A stretch of 64,000 bases of DNA from Dastarcus helophoroides (lineage: Eukaryota; Arthropoda; Insecta; Coleoptera; Bothrideridae): positions 18,330,694 to 18,394,693 of the forward strand of contig CM053337.1 of NCBI GenBank assembly GCA_028583605.1, read 5' to 3'. Below are positions 24,001 through 39,000 of this stretch, in pieces. Under the pieces are notes generated by a model. It had not been told where the DNA came from. It did no database searches and saw nothing but the letters and a program-made list of their open reading frames with translations. Position 1 is the first letter of the stretch. The number at the start of each line of letters is the position of its first letter. The position numbers and the translations under genes were made by a program.

Positions 24001-27000
24001 CATTTTGAAATAGAAAGGAAATTTTGCAGAGAAAACCAAATTTGAGAATAAGGTTTACATTTTTTGAAGGAAAATTAGATCGCAAGTCATATTTTTTATA
24101 AAAATACAATATATTTCCAAAACCCAAAATCTGGGGGATTTTTACTTTTTTATCAAAATATCGACCAAATTTGGAAAAAAAAGCTAAATTTTAAGAAATC
24201 TGAAGTAAGTCGTATTTTAAAAACAGTTGAAATTTTCAGAAAAATCTGAATTTTGAGAAACGACGAAATTTCGAACAAAAAACGACGAATTTTAAAATAA
24301 AAATTCGAAAGCTTGAGCAAGTCAGATTTTAGGGAAAAAAATCGAATTCCAAGAATATATTCGAAATTTAAAAAGAACGAATTTGTTGAAAAAACTCGTA
24401 ACTTCGAGGAAAAAACGAATTTTGAAATATAACAATGAAAATTTCTGAATAAACTCCTTTTTTGGTTGAATATGTATTTTTGGTTGACTGCGTAAACCAG
24501 AGGGGGGAGAGTAACAAAAAAAAATTACATTTTGGTTAATAAGACGAAAGTTGCAGAAATTAAAATTGTGAAAAGAGTCGAAATTTTCACAAAAGAAACA
24601 AATTTTGAGAAATGGCGAAAATTTGAAAAACAACTCACAAATTCGAAGATCAAAATTCAAAATTTTGCGGAAAGAAGACGACGAGTTTTAGGAACACATT
24701 TGACATAAAAAAAAACTAATTTTACAACAAAGTCTAAATTTCGAGAAACATGTCGAAATTTGAATGCAAAAATTAAAGAATCAGTTGAAAATATTCCGGA
24801 AAGTTAGATTCTAAAAAAATTGAAACTCACAGAAAAAGCCCGACATAGAAATAATCGAGAAAAAGATCGAATTTTTGAGAGAAAATTCGAAATTTGGAGA
24901 AATTGAACATGTAATTTGAAAAAAGTCGAATTTTGCGAATAGAATTATAATTTTGCAAAAAAAATGAAGAATTTTGACAAAGTAATCCTTTCAAGAAAAA
25001 CGCGAATTTAGAGGAAAAATTTGCCATTTTGAAATAGAAAGGAAATTTTGCAGAGAAAACCAAGTTTGAGAATAAGGTTTACATTTTTTGAAGGAAAATT
25101 AGATCGCAAGTCATATTTTTTATAAAAATGCAATATATTTCCAAAACCCAAAATCTGGGGGATTTTTACTTTTTTATCAAAAGATCGACCAAATTTGGAA
25201 AAAAAGCTAAATTTTAAGAAATCTGAAGTTAAGTCGTATTTTAAAAACAGTTGAAATTTTTAGAAAAATCTGAATTTTGAGAAAGGATGAAATTTCGAAC
25301 AAAAAACGACGAATTTTAAAATAAAAATTCGAAAGCTTGAGCAAGTCAGATTTTAGGGAAAAAAATCGAATTCCAAGAATATATTCGAAATTAAAAAAAA
25401 AACGAATTTGTTGGAAAAACTCGTAACTTCGAGGAAAAAACGAATTTTGAAATATAACAATGAAAATTTCTGAATAAACTCCTTTTTTGGTTGAATATGT
25501 ATTTTTGGTTGACTGCATAAACCAGAGGGGGGGAAAGTAACAAAAAAAATTACATTTTGGTTAATAAGACGAAAGTTGCAGAAATTAAAATTGTGAAAAG
25601 AGTCGAAATTTTCACAAAAGAAATAAATTTTGAGAAATGGCGAAAATTTGAAAAACAACTCACAAATTTGAAGATAAAAATTCAAAATTTTGGGGAAAGA
25701 AGACGACGAGTTTTAGGAATACATTTGAAATAAAAAAAACTAATTTTACAACAAAGTCTAAATTTCGAGAAAGATGTCGAAATTTGAATGCAAAAATTAA
25801 AGAATCAGTTGAAAATATTCCGGAAAGTTAGATTCTAAAAAAATTGAAACTCACAGAAAAAGCCCGACATAGAAATAATCGAGAAAAAGATCGAATTTTT
25901 GAGAGAAAATTCGAAATTTGGAGAAATTGAACATTTAATTTGAAAAAAGTCGAATTTTGCGAATAGAATTATGATTTTGCAAAAAAAATGAAGAATTTTG
26001 ACAAAGTAATCCTTTCAAGAAAAACGCGAATTTAGAGGAAAAATTTGCCATTTTGAAATAGAAAGGAAATTTTGCAGAGAAAACCAAGTTTGAGAATAAG
26101 GTTTACATTTTTTGAAGGAAAATTAGATCGCAAATCATATTTTTTATAAAAATGCAATATATTTCCAAAACCCAAAATCTGGGGGATTTTTACTTTTTTA
26201 TCAAAAGATCGACCAAATTTGGAAAAAAAGCTAAATTTTAAGAAATCTGAAGTAAGTCGTATTTTAAAACAGTTGAAATTTTCAGAAAAATCTGAATTTT
26301 GAGAAAGGATGAAATTTCGAACAAAAAACGACGAATTTAAAAATAAAAATTCGAAAGCTTGAGCAAGTCAGATTTTAGGGAAAAAAATCGAATTCCAAGA
26401 ATATATTCGAAATTTAAAAAGAACGAATTTGTTGAAAAAACTCGTAACTTCGAGGAAAAAACGAATTTTGAAATATAACAATGAAAATTTCTGAATAAAC
26501 TCCTTTTTTGGTTGAATATGTATTTTTGGTTGACTGCGTAAACCAGAGGGGGGAGAGTAACAAAAAAAAATTACATTTTGGTTAATAAGACGAAAGTTGC
26601 AGAAATTAAAATTGTGAAAAGAGTCGACATTTTCACAAAAGAAACAAATTTTGAGAAATGGCGAAAATTTGAAAAACAACTCACAAATTTGAAGATAAAA
26701 ATTCAAAATTTTGAGGAAAGAAGACGAGTTTTAGGAATACATTTGAAATAAAAAAAAACTAATTTTACAACAAAGTCTAAATTTCGAGAAAGATGTCGAA
26801 ATTTGAATGCAAAAATTAAAGAATCAGTTGAAAATATTCCGGAAAGTTAGATTCTAAAAAAATCGGAACTCACAGAAAAAGCCCGACATAGAAATAATCG
26901 AGAAAAAGATCGAATTTTTGAGGGAAAATTCGAAATTTGGAGAAATTGAAGATTTAATTTGAAAAAAATCGAATTTTGCGAATAGAATTATGATTTTGCA

Positions 27001-30000
27001 AAAAAAATGAAGAATTTTGACAAAGTAATCCTTTCAAGAAAAACACGAATTTAGAGGAAAAATTTGCCATTTTGAAATAGAAAGGAAATTTTGCAGAGAA
27101 AACCAAATTTGAGAATAAGGTTTACATTTTTTGAAGGAAAATTAGATCGCAAGTCATATTTTTTATAAAAATGCAATATATTTCCAAAACCCAAAATCTG
27201 GGGGATTTTTATTTTTTTATCAAAAGATCGACCAAATTTGGAAAAAAGCTGAATTTTAAGAAATCTGAAGTAAGTCGTATTTTAAAAACAGTTGAAATTT
27301 TCAGAAAAATCTGAATTTTGAGAAAGGATGAAATTTCGAACAAAAAACGACGAATTTAAAAATAAAAATTCGAAAGCTTGAGCAAGTCAGATTTAGGGAA
27401 AAAAATCGAATACCAAGAATATATTCGAAATTTAAAAAAAAAACGAATTTGTTGGAAAAACTCGTAAGCTTCGAGGAAAAAACGAATTTTGAGGAACGAC
27501 GAAATTTCGAACAAAAAACGACGAATTTTAAAATAAAAAATTCGAAACTTTGAGCAAGCCAGATTTTAGGGAAAATAATCGAATACCAAGAGTATATTCG
27601 AAATTAAAAAAAAAACGAATTTGTTGGAAAAAATCGTAATCCTCGAAGGAAAAACTCGCAACTTCGAAGAAAAAACGAATTTTGAAATATAAAAATGAAA
27701 ATTTCTGAATAAACTCCGTTTTTTGGTTGAGTATGTATTTTCGGTTGACTGCATAAGTCGGGAGGGGGGGGGGGGAAGTAACATCAATCTGGTACAACAT
27801 TTCTATGAAAGAAAAGTCTTTTTTCGGATACATATAAACCTCTAATAATAAAAATTTTTCACCCATTTTATTTACCATTTATGGTGCCAAAACTTAACTG
27901 CCACAACTTCCGGACTCTACTCATATATCTGAGCAAACAAATTCAATTTCACAAAAATAGAATTTCTAAATAGTCAAAATTTTGGGGGCAAATCATACTT
28001 TTATTTTCAAATTTTAAGGAAAAAGTACAAAATTGTTGAAAATATTAATTTGTAATGATTACTTAGCGCTTAGTAGTAATCATAAAATTAGTGCTTAATT
28101 GCATACCAAGTAGGCGCTTTGCGCGGCTGCTTCCACGACGGAACAGATGGCGGCACTATAGCTCTTCACATGCTCAACGAAGTTCTCGTGTTCTGAATGC
28201 TTGGCGCTTTGGGCGATCCCCTTCATACCATCACCTAATCGAATACCAATTAATAAACAAATCGAATCAACCAGTAATACATACCCAAAACCTTGCTCTT
28301 TTCAATGACGGACTCCAACGCTTCGAAATAGGTGCATTCGTTGACTGGCTCCGAAGGACTCTCCAGTAGATGGCGCATCGCTTGGATCTTCCTCATAGAG
28401 TTATCACATTCGTTTTGACCGGGGGCAGCCGAGGTGCAGACGTTCACCAAATGATTGATGCTATCAGTTAGGGCTCTTGCGGCCGCCGCTAGCTGATTCT
28501 TGCCATTGGGGAGGTTCGGGTCGGCGGAAAGAGCTTTGGCAGTCGTCAGTAGAGTGCTTGATGAGGTCGAGACGCTCTTCAGGGAATGGATCATCTGCTC
28601 GCGGACCTCAGGATCGGTGGTTTGCCCAGTTATCTCGAGCGAGACGTTAAGGAGCTCGCGGAAGGTGCCCGAGAAATCTAGAGAAAAAGTATATCGTCAA
28701 AGAGGTAATCGAGAGCTTATCTGGATGGCTACTTGGATTTTGGGAAAGTGGAAATTTCGTTATTGCGGAAAAATCCAAAAACTCTACGAATGAAGCTTGC
28801 AAGGTGTGCAAAAACAACTCCACGAATAAGCTTATCAGGTGTGCAAATAATCAAAGAAGGTGACTTAAATGAACTGAAAGGCTCAACGCTTCAGTAGAGC
28901 CAATTTCATCTAACTACAAGAACGAGCAGTTTTAAAAAAGTGCAAAAATTTCAAGAAATGGATTCTCTAGAATATTACCAAACATAAAATTAATTAAAGA
29001 AGTATGGATAGATGGTTTTGAAGAATTCACACACAAAATTGTGCCCAACATTCTATGACAATACGAAACAGACGAATAATTTGCAAATTGCAGACTCGAC
29101 TGTCTAGACGAATAATTTGGAAATTGCAATGACTCGACTGTCTAAGGTTACAAAGAGTACAAACAATCAACGTGAATAATCTGGAAGGATTCAGAAACAA
29201 AATAGTAATTTTAAAATTACCAAATTAAAGATAAAACGTCTAATAGTCAGATTCCATGCATTCTAGCTTGATGCTTCTCAATAAACATGACTGATTTTCT
29301 TGGGCCACTCGATATGCAATAATAATTCTTTTGAGATTCGACAATACTTTCATTTACTTAAACAATTTGCATTAAATAACTAAATAATAATAACAATAAA
29401 TAAAAATAATTGCATTAAATGGTGGTAAGGTCAAACAAAACGAAGAATTCTAAATAAACTTTCCAAATTTTGGTGCAACGGATTGGTCGGTTACATTCAA
29501 AAATCAATACACAAATCTGGTCCCCCGTTGAAAGATCATAGAGCAACTGTTATGTTTTTTTAATCTTTCTTGCTTTCAAAATCTTCAATGAAGAATTCTT
29601 TGAAAACCGATCGAAAATCCAAAAAAATGGAAATTGGTCGAAGATCGAAAGTTTACAATAAAACCAAAACAGTCAAAACAATCTCCCATTAAGTAAAAAT
29701 TTCTAGTAAAACTCGAAACTCTGAACAAAAGTTCAATTTTTAAGAAAAATCTCAAATCTTGAAGGGGACAAAATTCGTATATCGAACCTCCCAAAACCGT
29801 ACCTTTGGAAGACGAGGCCAACTGTGTTGGGCTGTGCACCGAGACGACGACGCCCGAGCTCGCCTCGTTTAAATTAGCAGCGGCTATATTCAGTTCCTGC
29901 TGTAGTTCCCCATAGCTTCTACCAGATGGCGGAAATTGTCTGGATTCGACGGTGGAAGTCCACTCAATTATACTAGTGATGGCAGTGTCTACGTCTTTTT

Positions 30001-33000
30001 GGCCTGGTAAGCAGCCCATGGTTCGATTCATTGCTGAAGTTATGTCTTTGGCGGCTACTTGAAGATCAGGAGTGATACCGACGGTATGCAAGCTCTTCTG
30101 AGCCTCGTGGACTATTTTGGCAGAGTGAGCTAGAACCTCACTGCCAGAACGAATGACCTTCTTCTGGGTGTCGAAGCTGTCGGAGGTGGCCGCCACTGAT
30201 CTTATCTGAAACGAAAAACGAAACCTATTAAAAAGTTGGAATTTTTCAAAATTATAACAGTTTTCAGGATTTTGATTTCCATAAAATTTCAACTTTTTTC
30301 AGAATTTCGAATTTTCCTACAAACTTTTTGGGAGAATTTTTGGTTTTATTGCAAAATGTCGACCTTGATAATTTCGACCTTTTCTCGCAATTTCCAGTTT
30401 TTGAATTTTCGATCGTTTTTCAAAAAATCGATTTGTTTAGTTTTTCGAAGATTTTGACTTTTTAAAAATTCTGCTTTGGTGAAAATTTTAAGGTAATTTA
30501 AAATCCTACAAATTTCAAAATCTTGATCTTTTTAAAAGCTCGGATTTTTCAAAATTTTGACCTTTCTCAGCATTTTGAGTTTTCTTAAAAATTCAACTTT
30601 TCTTAAAAATTCAACTCTTCTTAAAAATTCAACTTTTCTTCACAATTTCGAATTTTCCAAAACACTTTTACTTTTTGGGGGAGTGTGTTGAAATTTTTGG
30701 TTTTATTGCAAAATGTCGACCTTGAAAATTTCGACCTTTTCTCGCAATTTTCATTGTTTTTGAATTTTCGAATCGTTTTTCAAAAATTTGATTTCTTTAA
30801 GATTTTGACTTTTCAAAAATTCTGCTTTTGAGGAAATTTTAACATTTTTTAAAATCCTGAATATTTCCAAACTTTGGCCTTTTTAAAAGCTCGAATTTTT
30901 CAAAATTTTGACCCTTTCCAAGATTTTGACGTTTCTTAAAAATTCAACTTTTCGTCAGAATTTTGAATTTTCCTAGAAATTTTAACTTTTTGAGGGAATG
31001 TTTTGAAATTTTTGGTTTTATTGCAAAATGTCGACCTTGAAAATTTCGATCCTTTTCTCACAATTTCCACTGTTTTTGAATTTTCGATCGTTTTTCAAAA
31101 AATTGATTTGTTTAGTTTTTAGAAGATTTTGACTTTACAAAAATTCTGTTTTTGTGGAAATTTTAACCTTCTTTAAAATCCTACATATTTCAAATTTCGG
31201 CCTTTTTAAAAGCTCAGATTTTTCAAAATTTTGACCCTTATCAGTATTTTGACTTTTCTTAAAAATTCAACTTTTTTTAAAAGTTCAGCTTTTTGTCAAA
31301 ATTTCGAATTTTCCCTAGAAATTTTAACTTTTTGAGAGAAGGTTTTGAAATTTTTGGTTTTATTGCAAAATGTCGACCTTGAAAATTTCGACCTTTTTTC
31401 GCAATTTTCATTGTTTTTGAATTTTCGATCGTTTTTCAAAAATTTGATTTCTTTAAGATTTTGACTTTTCAAAAATTCTGCTTTTGAGGAAATTTTAACA
31501 TTTCTTAAAATCCTAAATATTTCCAAACTTTGGCCTTTTTAAAAGCTCGAATTTTTCAAAATTTGGAGCCTTTTCAAGATTTTGACGTTTCTTAAAAATT
31601 CAGCTTTTCGTCAGAATTTTGAATTTTCCTAGAAATTTTAACTTTTTGAGAGAATGTTTTAAAAATTTTGATTTTATTGCAAAATGTCGACCTTGAAAAT
31701 TTCGATCTTTTCTCACAATTTCCACTGTTTTTGAATTTTCGATCGTTTTTCAAAAAATTGATTTGTTTAGTTTTTTGAAGATTTTGACTTTACAAAAATT
31801 CTATTTTTGTGGAAATTTTAACCTTTTTTAAAATCCTACATATTTCAAATTTTGGCCTTTTTAAAAGCTCGGATTTTTCAAAATTTTGACCCTTATCAGT
31901 ATTTTGACTTTTCTCAAAAATTCAACTTTTTTTAAAAATCAACTTTTTGTCAAAATTTCGAATTTTCCTAGAAATTTTAACTTTTTGAGAGAATGTTTTG
32001 AAATTTTTGGTTTTATTGCAAAATGTCGACCTTGAAAATTTCGACTTTTTCTCGCAATTTCCATTCTATTTTGAATTGTCGATCGTGTTTCAAAAAATTG
32101 ATTTGCTTAGTTTTTTGAAGATTTTGGCTTGTCAAAAATTTTGCTTTTGTTGGAAATTTTAACGTTTTTTTAAAATCCTAAATATTTTAAAGTTGTGGCC
32201 TTTCTAAAAGCTTCGAATTTTTAAAAGTTTGACCCTTCTCAGTATTTTGACTTTTTTTAAAAATTCAACTCTTCTTAAAACTTCAACTTTTCGTCAGAAT
32301 TTCGAATTTTCCTAAACATTTTTACGTTGTGGGGGAATGTTTTGAAATTTTTGGTTTTAGTTGCAAAATGTCGACCTTGACAATTTCGATCCTTTTCTGC
32401 ACAATTTCCATTGTTTTTGAATTTTCGATCGTTTTTCAAAAAACTGATTTGTTTACTTTTTTTGATTTTCACTTCTAAGAGCTTCTGTTTTAGTGGAAAT
32501 TTTAACGTTTTTTAAAATCCTAAATATTCAAAGCTATTTTAAAAGCTTGAATTTATCAAAATTTTGGCCCTTTCCAGGATTTTGACTTTTTTAAAAATTC
32601 AACTTTCCTTTAAAATTCAGCCTTTCTTCAGAATTTCGAGTTTTCCTAGACATTTTTACCTTCTGAGGGAATGTTTACGAAATTTTTGAATTTTAATTCG
32701 ACCTTGAAAATTTCGACCCTTTTTCGCAATTTTCACTGTTTTTGAATTTTCGATCGTTTTTCAAAAAATTGATTTGTTTACTTTTTTGAAGATGTTGACT
32801 TCTAAAAAATTCTACTTTTGTGAAGATGTTGACTTAAAAAAAATTCTACTTTTGTGGAAATTTTAACATTCTTTAACATTCTAAATCTTTTAAAATTTCG
32901 CCTTTTTTTAGAATATCATCTTTTTCTCAAAATTTTGGTTTTTGGAAATTCCTATTTTTAATTCACAATTTGTTTCAATTTTTTCTTGAAAATTTGGGAC

Positions 33001-36000
33001 ATTCCGAAGTTTTTTAATTTTTATCAGAAAGTTAACTTTAAAGAATACGATTTTTTTCCCATAATTTTGGCTTTTATTAAAAATATTAACCATTTTTCAA
33101 ATTCTCGACCTTTTCTCCTTCTTTCTTCTTTTTGTTCTTCTGTTTTGAACGTTACGACTTATATTCGAAATTAAAGCTTTTATTTTTGAAATATTGGACT
33201 TTTTTTTGGAAACCCGACCTTTTTTTAAAATGTTGTCTTGGTCTAAAAATTTAGACCTTTTTTTAAAATTAACCAAATTTTCTTTGAAAATTTTCACGTT
33301 TCTGATAATGTTGGCTTAGCAACGTTAAAAATGCCGAAATTTTTTTTAAACATTTTTCTGTTTTTGTTTTAAATTCTGACTGTCTCAAAATTTCAGACTT
33401 TTTTTTGAAAATTTTGACATTTCAAAGTTCAGTATTTCGAAGTTCTGCATCGTTGAGCCAAAATTGTTTTTGAAAACCTAATTCTTAGCTTCCATTCTAC
33501 ACCTAAAATTTGTTTTTTTTTTCTCAAAATTTACATTTGGATTTTTAGTTTTTTCTTCTAAAATATTGACTTTAAACTCTATACTTCGATTTTCCTAGAA
33601 ATTTTCAATTTATCCTACATTCTTCATGGTAGACCCTTATTGACCGGAAATATTATGTTTTATCCTACATATTGACTTTTCTTAAAAATTCAGATATATT
33701 TAAAGTCTAAAATTCAAAATGTGAAGGTTGGGGTCAAAAAACCTTCGGAATTTCTACAAAAATGTTTTTGGAAATTTGAATTAAAGTCGAAATTTCCAGA
33801 AGAAGCATCACATTGGTTAAAAAACAAATTTCTTCCAGATTCCAATTTAAACATTGCAAAGCCGATAAGAAAACAACATTTTCAAAGAAAATTCGAAATT
33901 TTGGACAATTTTAATTTTTAAATTTTCAAAAATAAAGTCGAAATTTAAATAAAACGATCGACATTTTGAAAAAAAAATTTAATTAAAAGTTGGCAAATCT
34001 TCAGAAAAATTCGAAATGTGAGGAATGCGGGTCAAAAACCTCTCGGAATATCTACAAAAACGTTTCTCGAAATTTGAACTAAAGTCGAATTTTCGAGAAG
34101 CCTCGTATTGGTCAAAAAAAAACAAAATTCTTCCAGATTCCGATTTAAAACACTGCAAAGCCAATGAAAAGTTAAAATTTTCAAAGAAAGTTGGAAATTT
34201 GAGTTAATTTTAATTTTGAAAAAAATCAAACATTTTTTAAAAAAGTTTTGATAGAAAATTTTCATAAAAAAAGTCGAAATTTAAATAAGAGCGACATTTT
34301 GAAAAAATTTAACCAAAAGTTGCCAAATCTTCAAAATAATTCGAAATTTGGCAATCAAACAATTTAAAAAAAATCGAAATTTCAAAGAAAGTCTAATTTT
34401 GAAAAAACATGAAATGTTGAAAACAAAAAGGAATGTTGAAAACAAAAAGGAATTTTCAAAAAAAAAATGAAAATTGGCAAAATGTTCAAAAAATTTCTGT
34501 TATTCCAAAAAAAAATTGAAATTTTGAATAGTCAAAATTTTTAAAAAAGTCGAAATTTTATGGTCAAAATTTTCAAAAAAAGTTGCAGTTTTGAAAAAAG
34601 TGGAAAGTTTTGAAAAAAGTGGAAAGTTTTGAAAAAAATGGAAAGTTTTGAAAAAAGTGGAAAGTTTTGAAAAAAGTGGAAAGTTTTGAAAAAAGTGTAG
34701 TTTTGAAAAAAGTGGAAAATGTTGAAAAAAGTGGAAAATTTTGAAAAAAGTCGAAAATTTTGAAAATGGCAAGATTTTCAAAAGCAGTTAAAACGAAATC
34801 TTTACCCTCGAATTTCTAAAAGGAAATTAAGAATTTAAGAAAAATGAAACATAAAAAATTGAAAATTTTTAAAAGCAACCTTTGTTGTGTCTTTTTTAAT
34901 CTTTTTTGGTTTCAGGGGACAAGATTTGTATCTCAATTTTTGAAAATAACCAAAGACCAGTCCGTTTCATCCAAAAAAAAAATTAAAATTGAACATATTC
35001 AAAATTTTAAAAATTCGAAAAAAGTGATATTTTCAAATAAATTCGAAACTTCAAAAAATAGCGGAAATCTAGTTTCGAAAATAGCCAATCAACGGTTAAA
35101 AAAAATGTCGAAACTTGACAAAAGTTCAAAAATCTTCAAGAGAGTTTCAAAAAAAATCGAAAAAAGTATGAAGAGTGAAGAAAAGGAAAGATTATCAAAA
35201 AGGAGTTAATTTTGAAAACAGGCCAAATTATGGATAGTTAAAATTTTTATAGAAAGCCACATATTTTTCTTAAATACTTGAAGTTGGAACTTGAAAAAAA
35301 GTTGACTATTTCAACAAAAAAAATTATGGAAATGTTGAGAAAAAAGTTGACATTTTCAGAATAATTCTGAAATATTCAATAAATTGCACAATTCGTAAAA
35401 GTTGGAATTTTGCAAAATAGTCAGTATGTCAAATTTTGCAAAATAGTGAATATGTCAAAAAAGTTGACATTTTAAAAAATGTCCCAGAACTTCTCATTGT
35501 TCAGTAGTCCCTTGACACACCCCAAAGCTAGATGCTTCTCTTCTAGAAGTTCCCCATAATCTACTAGTTCAACATAGTCTATTTCACTATAATCTACTAG
35601 TTAAACATAGTCTACTAGTGCAACGTAGTCGGCAAGTTCAACATAGTCTATTAGTTCAACATAGTCTACTATGTTTTTTTCAATTTATTTAACATTTCTT
35701 CGGCCCAGTTTGGAAATATTTTAGAATGTTCAATAAATTGAAAAAAACATAATATTTTCGGTCAATAAGGGTCTACTACCATGAAGAATAGTCTACTATT
35801 TCACTATAATCTATTAGTTCAACATAGTCTACTAGTTTAACATAGTCGGCTAGTTCAACAGTCTACTAGTTCAACATAATCTACTAGTTCAACATAGTCT
35901 ACTAGTTCAACATAGTCTACTATTTCAACATAGACTACTAATTCATCATAATCTACTAGTTCATGACAAACTTCTACTAGTTCACCATCACTGGCACTTA

Positions 36001-39000
36001 CCGCGCTCGTGAACGTCTTCAAATTGTGGGCGGTATCCCTGGCGGCTTGCGGCGTGTAAACCTCGTTACCCTGCGAGGCGGCGCTAATCAATTGGGCGAC
36101 GCTCTGATTGACCGCCTTAATGCTAGAAATGAGTTGCTGCGACCCTCGCTCGGGTGTATCTCCGGGTAGAGGTCGCAACGTGCGCGAATCCACAGCTCGA
36201 TCGAAATCTTTCAACTCTTCCTGAAGACTCTCGATGAGTTGGGAGGCGGCGTCGAAGCCCAAACCTTGACAAGCCGGTTTGGCTCTGTTGATGGCAGTTC
36301 GGAGCTCACTCAAGTCCGAGTTCAGGGTTTGGCTCGTCGTGGAGAGGCGCTCGGTGATGGCGTGGTTCTCGATGGTGGGCAACACCGAACGGGATGATTG
36401 AACGAAGACTTGGGCCGGCTGAAGAGTGTTTTAATTAGGATTTTGTTAGACTTTGGTAAGTTATTATTAAGTTAAATTGTTGGAAGGGGCTAAGCGACAT
36501 TTGGATGCAAAGTACCATCAGGCAGCAATCTAACGTGTACCGATCATTTGGTGTCGATTGGGGCTACTTTAACTATACCCTAAATGTACCTTTTTTCTGA
36601 CATTAAAATGCAAAGTACCATTAGACAGCAATCTGACGTTTTGAAGGTGTACCGATCATTTGGTGTCGATTGGGGCTACTTTAACTATACCCTAAATGTA
36701 CCTTTTTTCTGACATTTAAACGCAAAGTACCATTAGACAACAATCTGACGTTTTGAAGGTGTACCGATCATTTGGTGTCAATTGGGGCTACTTTAACTAT
36801 ACTCTAAATGTACCTTTTTTCTGACATTTAATTGTCATTTGTGATCATTTGTGAAAGGTGCCAAGTGCAGCAAATAGCATCTTTTAACAATTGAAAGCCA
36901 TAACGACAATCAATTTTGGTGTAAGGATAAACAATTTTGGTATAAGGACAAACAATTTTGGTATAAGGACCAATATTTTGGATTTGTAGACCAACGACTT
37001 ACATGAAGGAAGACTTCGGCCACATACATCAACTCGGTTTGGGTGGCTACGCTCTCTGGGGTCGCCCTGTTGGCTTTTATCGATTCCACCAAGGGGGGAA
37101 TCTGCTCAGCCATTTCGTGGGTGTCAGCTATTAGAGTGTCCCTAGTAACTGAATTGGTATTATATTCGATACTCGCTTGAGCAGCCGTGATGCATTGAGT
37201 TGCTGATGAAACGGCTTTCTTGGCGCAAACCTAAAAAAATAGATATTAAACTAGTAAATCCGACAATTTTTTGAGTTCTGACTTTGTTCTTTATTCGACA
37301 GCATCTCAAAAATTTCGACTTGGGCAAGAGCAATGCCATCACTCAATAATTTCTCAAAAATTTCGACTCGGGCAAGAGCAATGCGATCAACCTATAAATT
37401 CTCAAAAATTTCGACTAGGGCAAGAGCAATGCGATCAGTCAATAATTTCAAATGACTGCTGATAGTGACAATCAGCAAGACTTCCAAAAAAAGCAAAATA
37501 GTAGAAATTCAAGGCAAAAACTGTGGAAAGAAATCTAGATTTTTAAATTACAGTTGAAATGGGATTAAAATCTGATTTAAAGAGTTTTTGAGAAGCGTTT
37601 GAAAGCGAAATTTTGGATAAAATTAAATTTGATCAAAATTGTTTAGGTGCCTCGTTTGGTAATTAAAAATGGATTTACTTACCTCGACTCTTTCTACCAA
37701 TTTGGCCCTCAAAGCGGGGGTAGTGGCGGCTACCGTGGTGACGTCTCTAAGATCCTCCGCGGTCTTCCTCAGGACGTCCTGGTACCCGACATCCTGCGGA
37801 TGACTCGCGCATTGTCGCGCCGCCTCCACCATCCTCGCGGTAGCATCCGCGAGCGTCTTGGCGGCCGCCAACAGCCGTCGCTGTATGTCCGAATCGGGCA
37901 ACTTCTCCGCCTCCCCCTTAATACTCTGAATCAATTGGGCGGTGGCTTGCCCCAGTCTTCGAGCTTGCCGGACCATCTCGTTGGCATCCCCGGTGGCCGC
38001 CGAGAGTCGATCAGTCGCAGAGTAAATCTGCTCCACGCTGGTTTCCTGCACTGACTCCCTAGCTCGCTCCCTAGACGCCAACTTGATATGATTAAGAAGA
38101 TCGTTGAGGGTTCTGGTCACTTCGGCGGCGGCGGCTTTTAACTGGCCGTTTAGCTCCTCGTTGCCGGTGGCCTCGTTGCAAACCGCGACGAGATTCTCGA
38201 CGGCTTTGGCGACTTCCCTAACTGCGGTGGTGAGTTGTTCTTGGCAAGCCGGAGAGGTTAGCGTCGGGGCGACTACTTTGGCGCAAGCTACTAGTTGGGA
38301 GGTGGCTAGGGCGCATTGGGTGGCGGCGCCGATGACTCGGTTTTGCGTTTGTTGGTCTTCGCAGGTCGAGGCGATGTTTTTGGCTTTGAGGACTAGAGCG
38401 GCGGTGGTGTTGGCCACCGCTTTCGCCAGCGACATCAGCATGTCTTGGAGCTCTTTGTTCTCGACGGTGTCTTCGCCGATGGTGGCCAGGACTTGCGTGC
38501 TGGCCTTCGCCCACTCTGGAGGCCGCGTTGAGCAGATTCTGTCTTGGCTGAAGAAAACGATTATTATGAATTGTAACATTTTGGTATTTTTCATTTCAAA
38601 ATAATATGAAAAAAAATTAAATTCTATAAGAGTCTAGTATGGACAACGCACCTCTTTGGATTCGGGCTCGGCTGCCTTCAGGAGGTCGCTGAACGCGCTG
38701 CACAATTTCCTGGTGGCGTCCAACAGTTTTTCGCCCATGTTTTTGTCGTCGATCAAAGCGGCGATCATTTTGACGTCTTTGGTCATCTCCGGTAGGTTGC
38801 TACCGATGGTAGTGATGGCGGCCCCGACGGCGCTATGATCGACTTCATCTTGCGGGCCGGATGTTAATGTGACCACTTGAGCGGTGGCGGCGTTCATTGC
38901 GGCGATCTGTGAGCCGACGTTTTGTTTTCTGGTGTCCAACGTCACCTTTTTCCATTTTTGACTTGACGCGTCCGTACCCAATTCGGGTATCTGTTGTCTC

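Noticed and set aside
20083..27878. Phe/Ile/Lys-rich frames of 70-180 codons, looking like small membrane proteins
   Set aside because: Products of AT-rich TCGAAATTTT repeats; the same peptide recurs with each satellite unit.
35855..36001. ELVDYVELVDY repeat as a talin C-terminal extension of exon 11
   Set aside because: It is an 18-bp minisatellite beyond a consensus GTAAGT donor; exon 12 joins in phase to the homologous residue.
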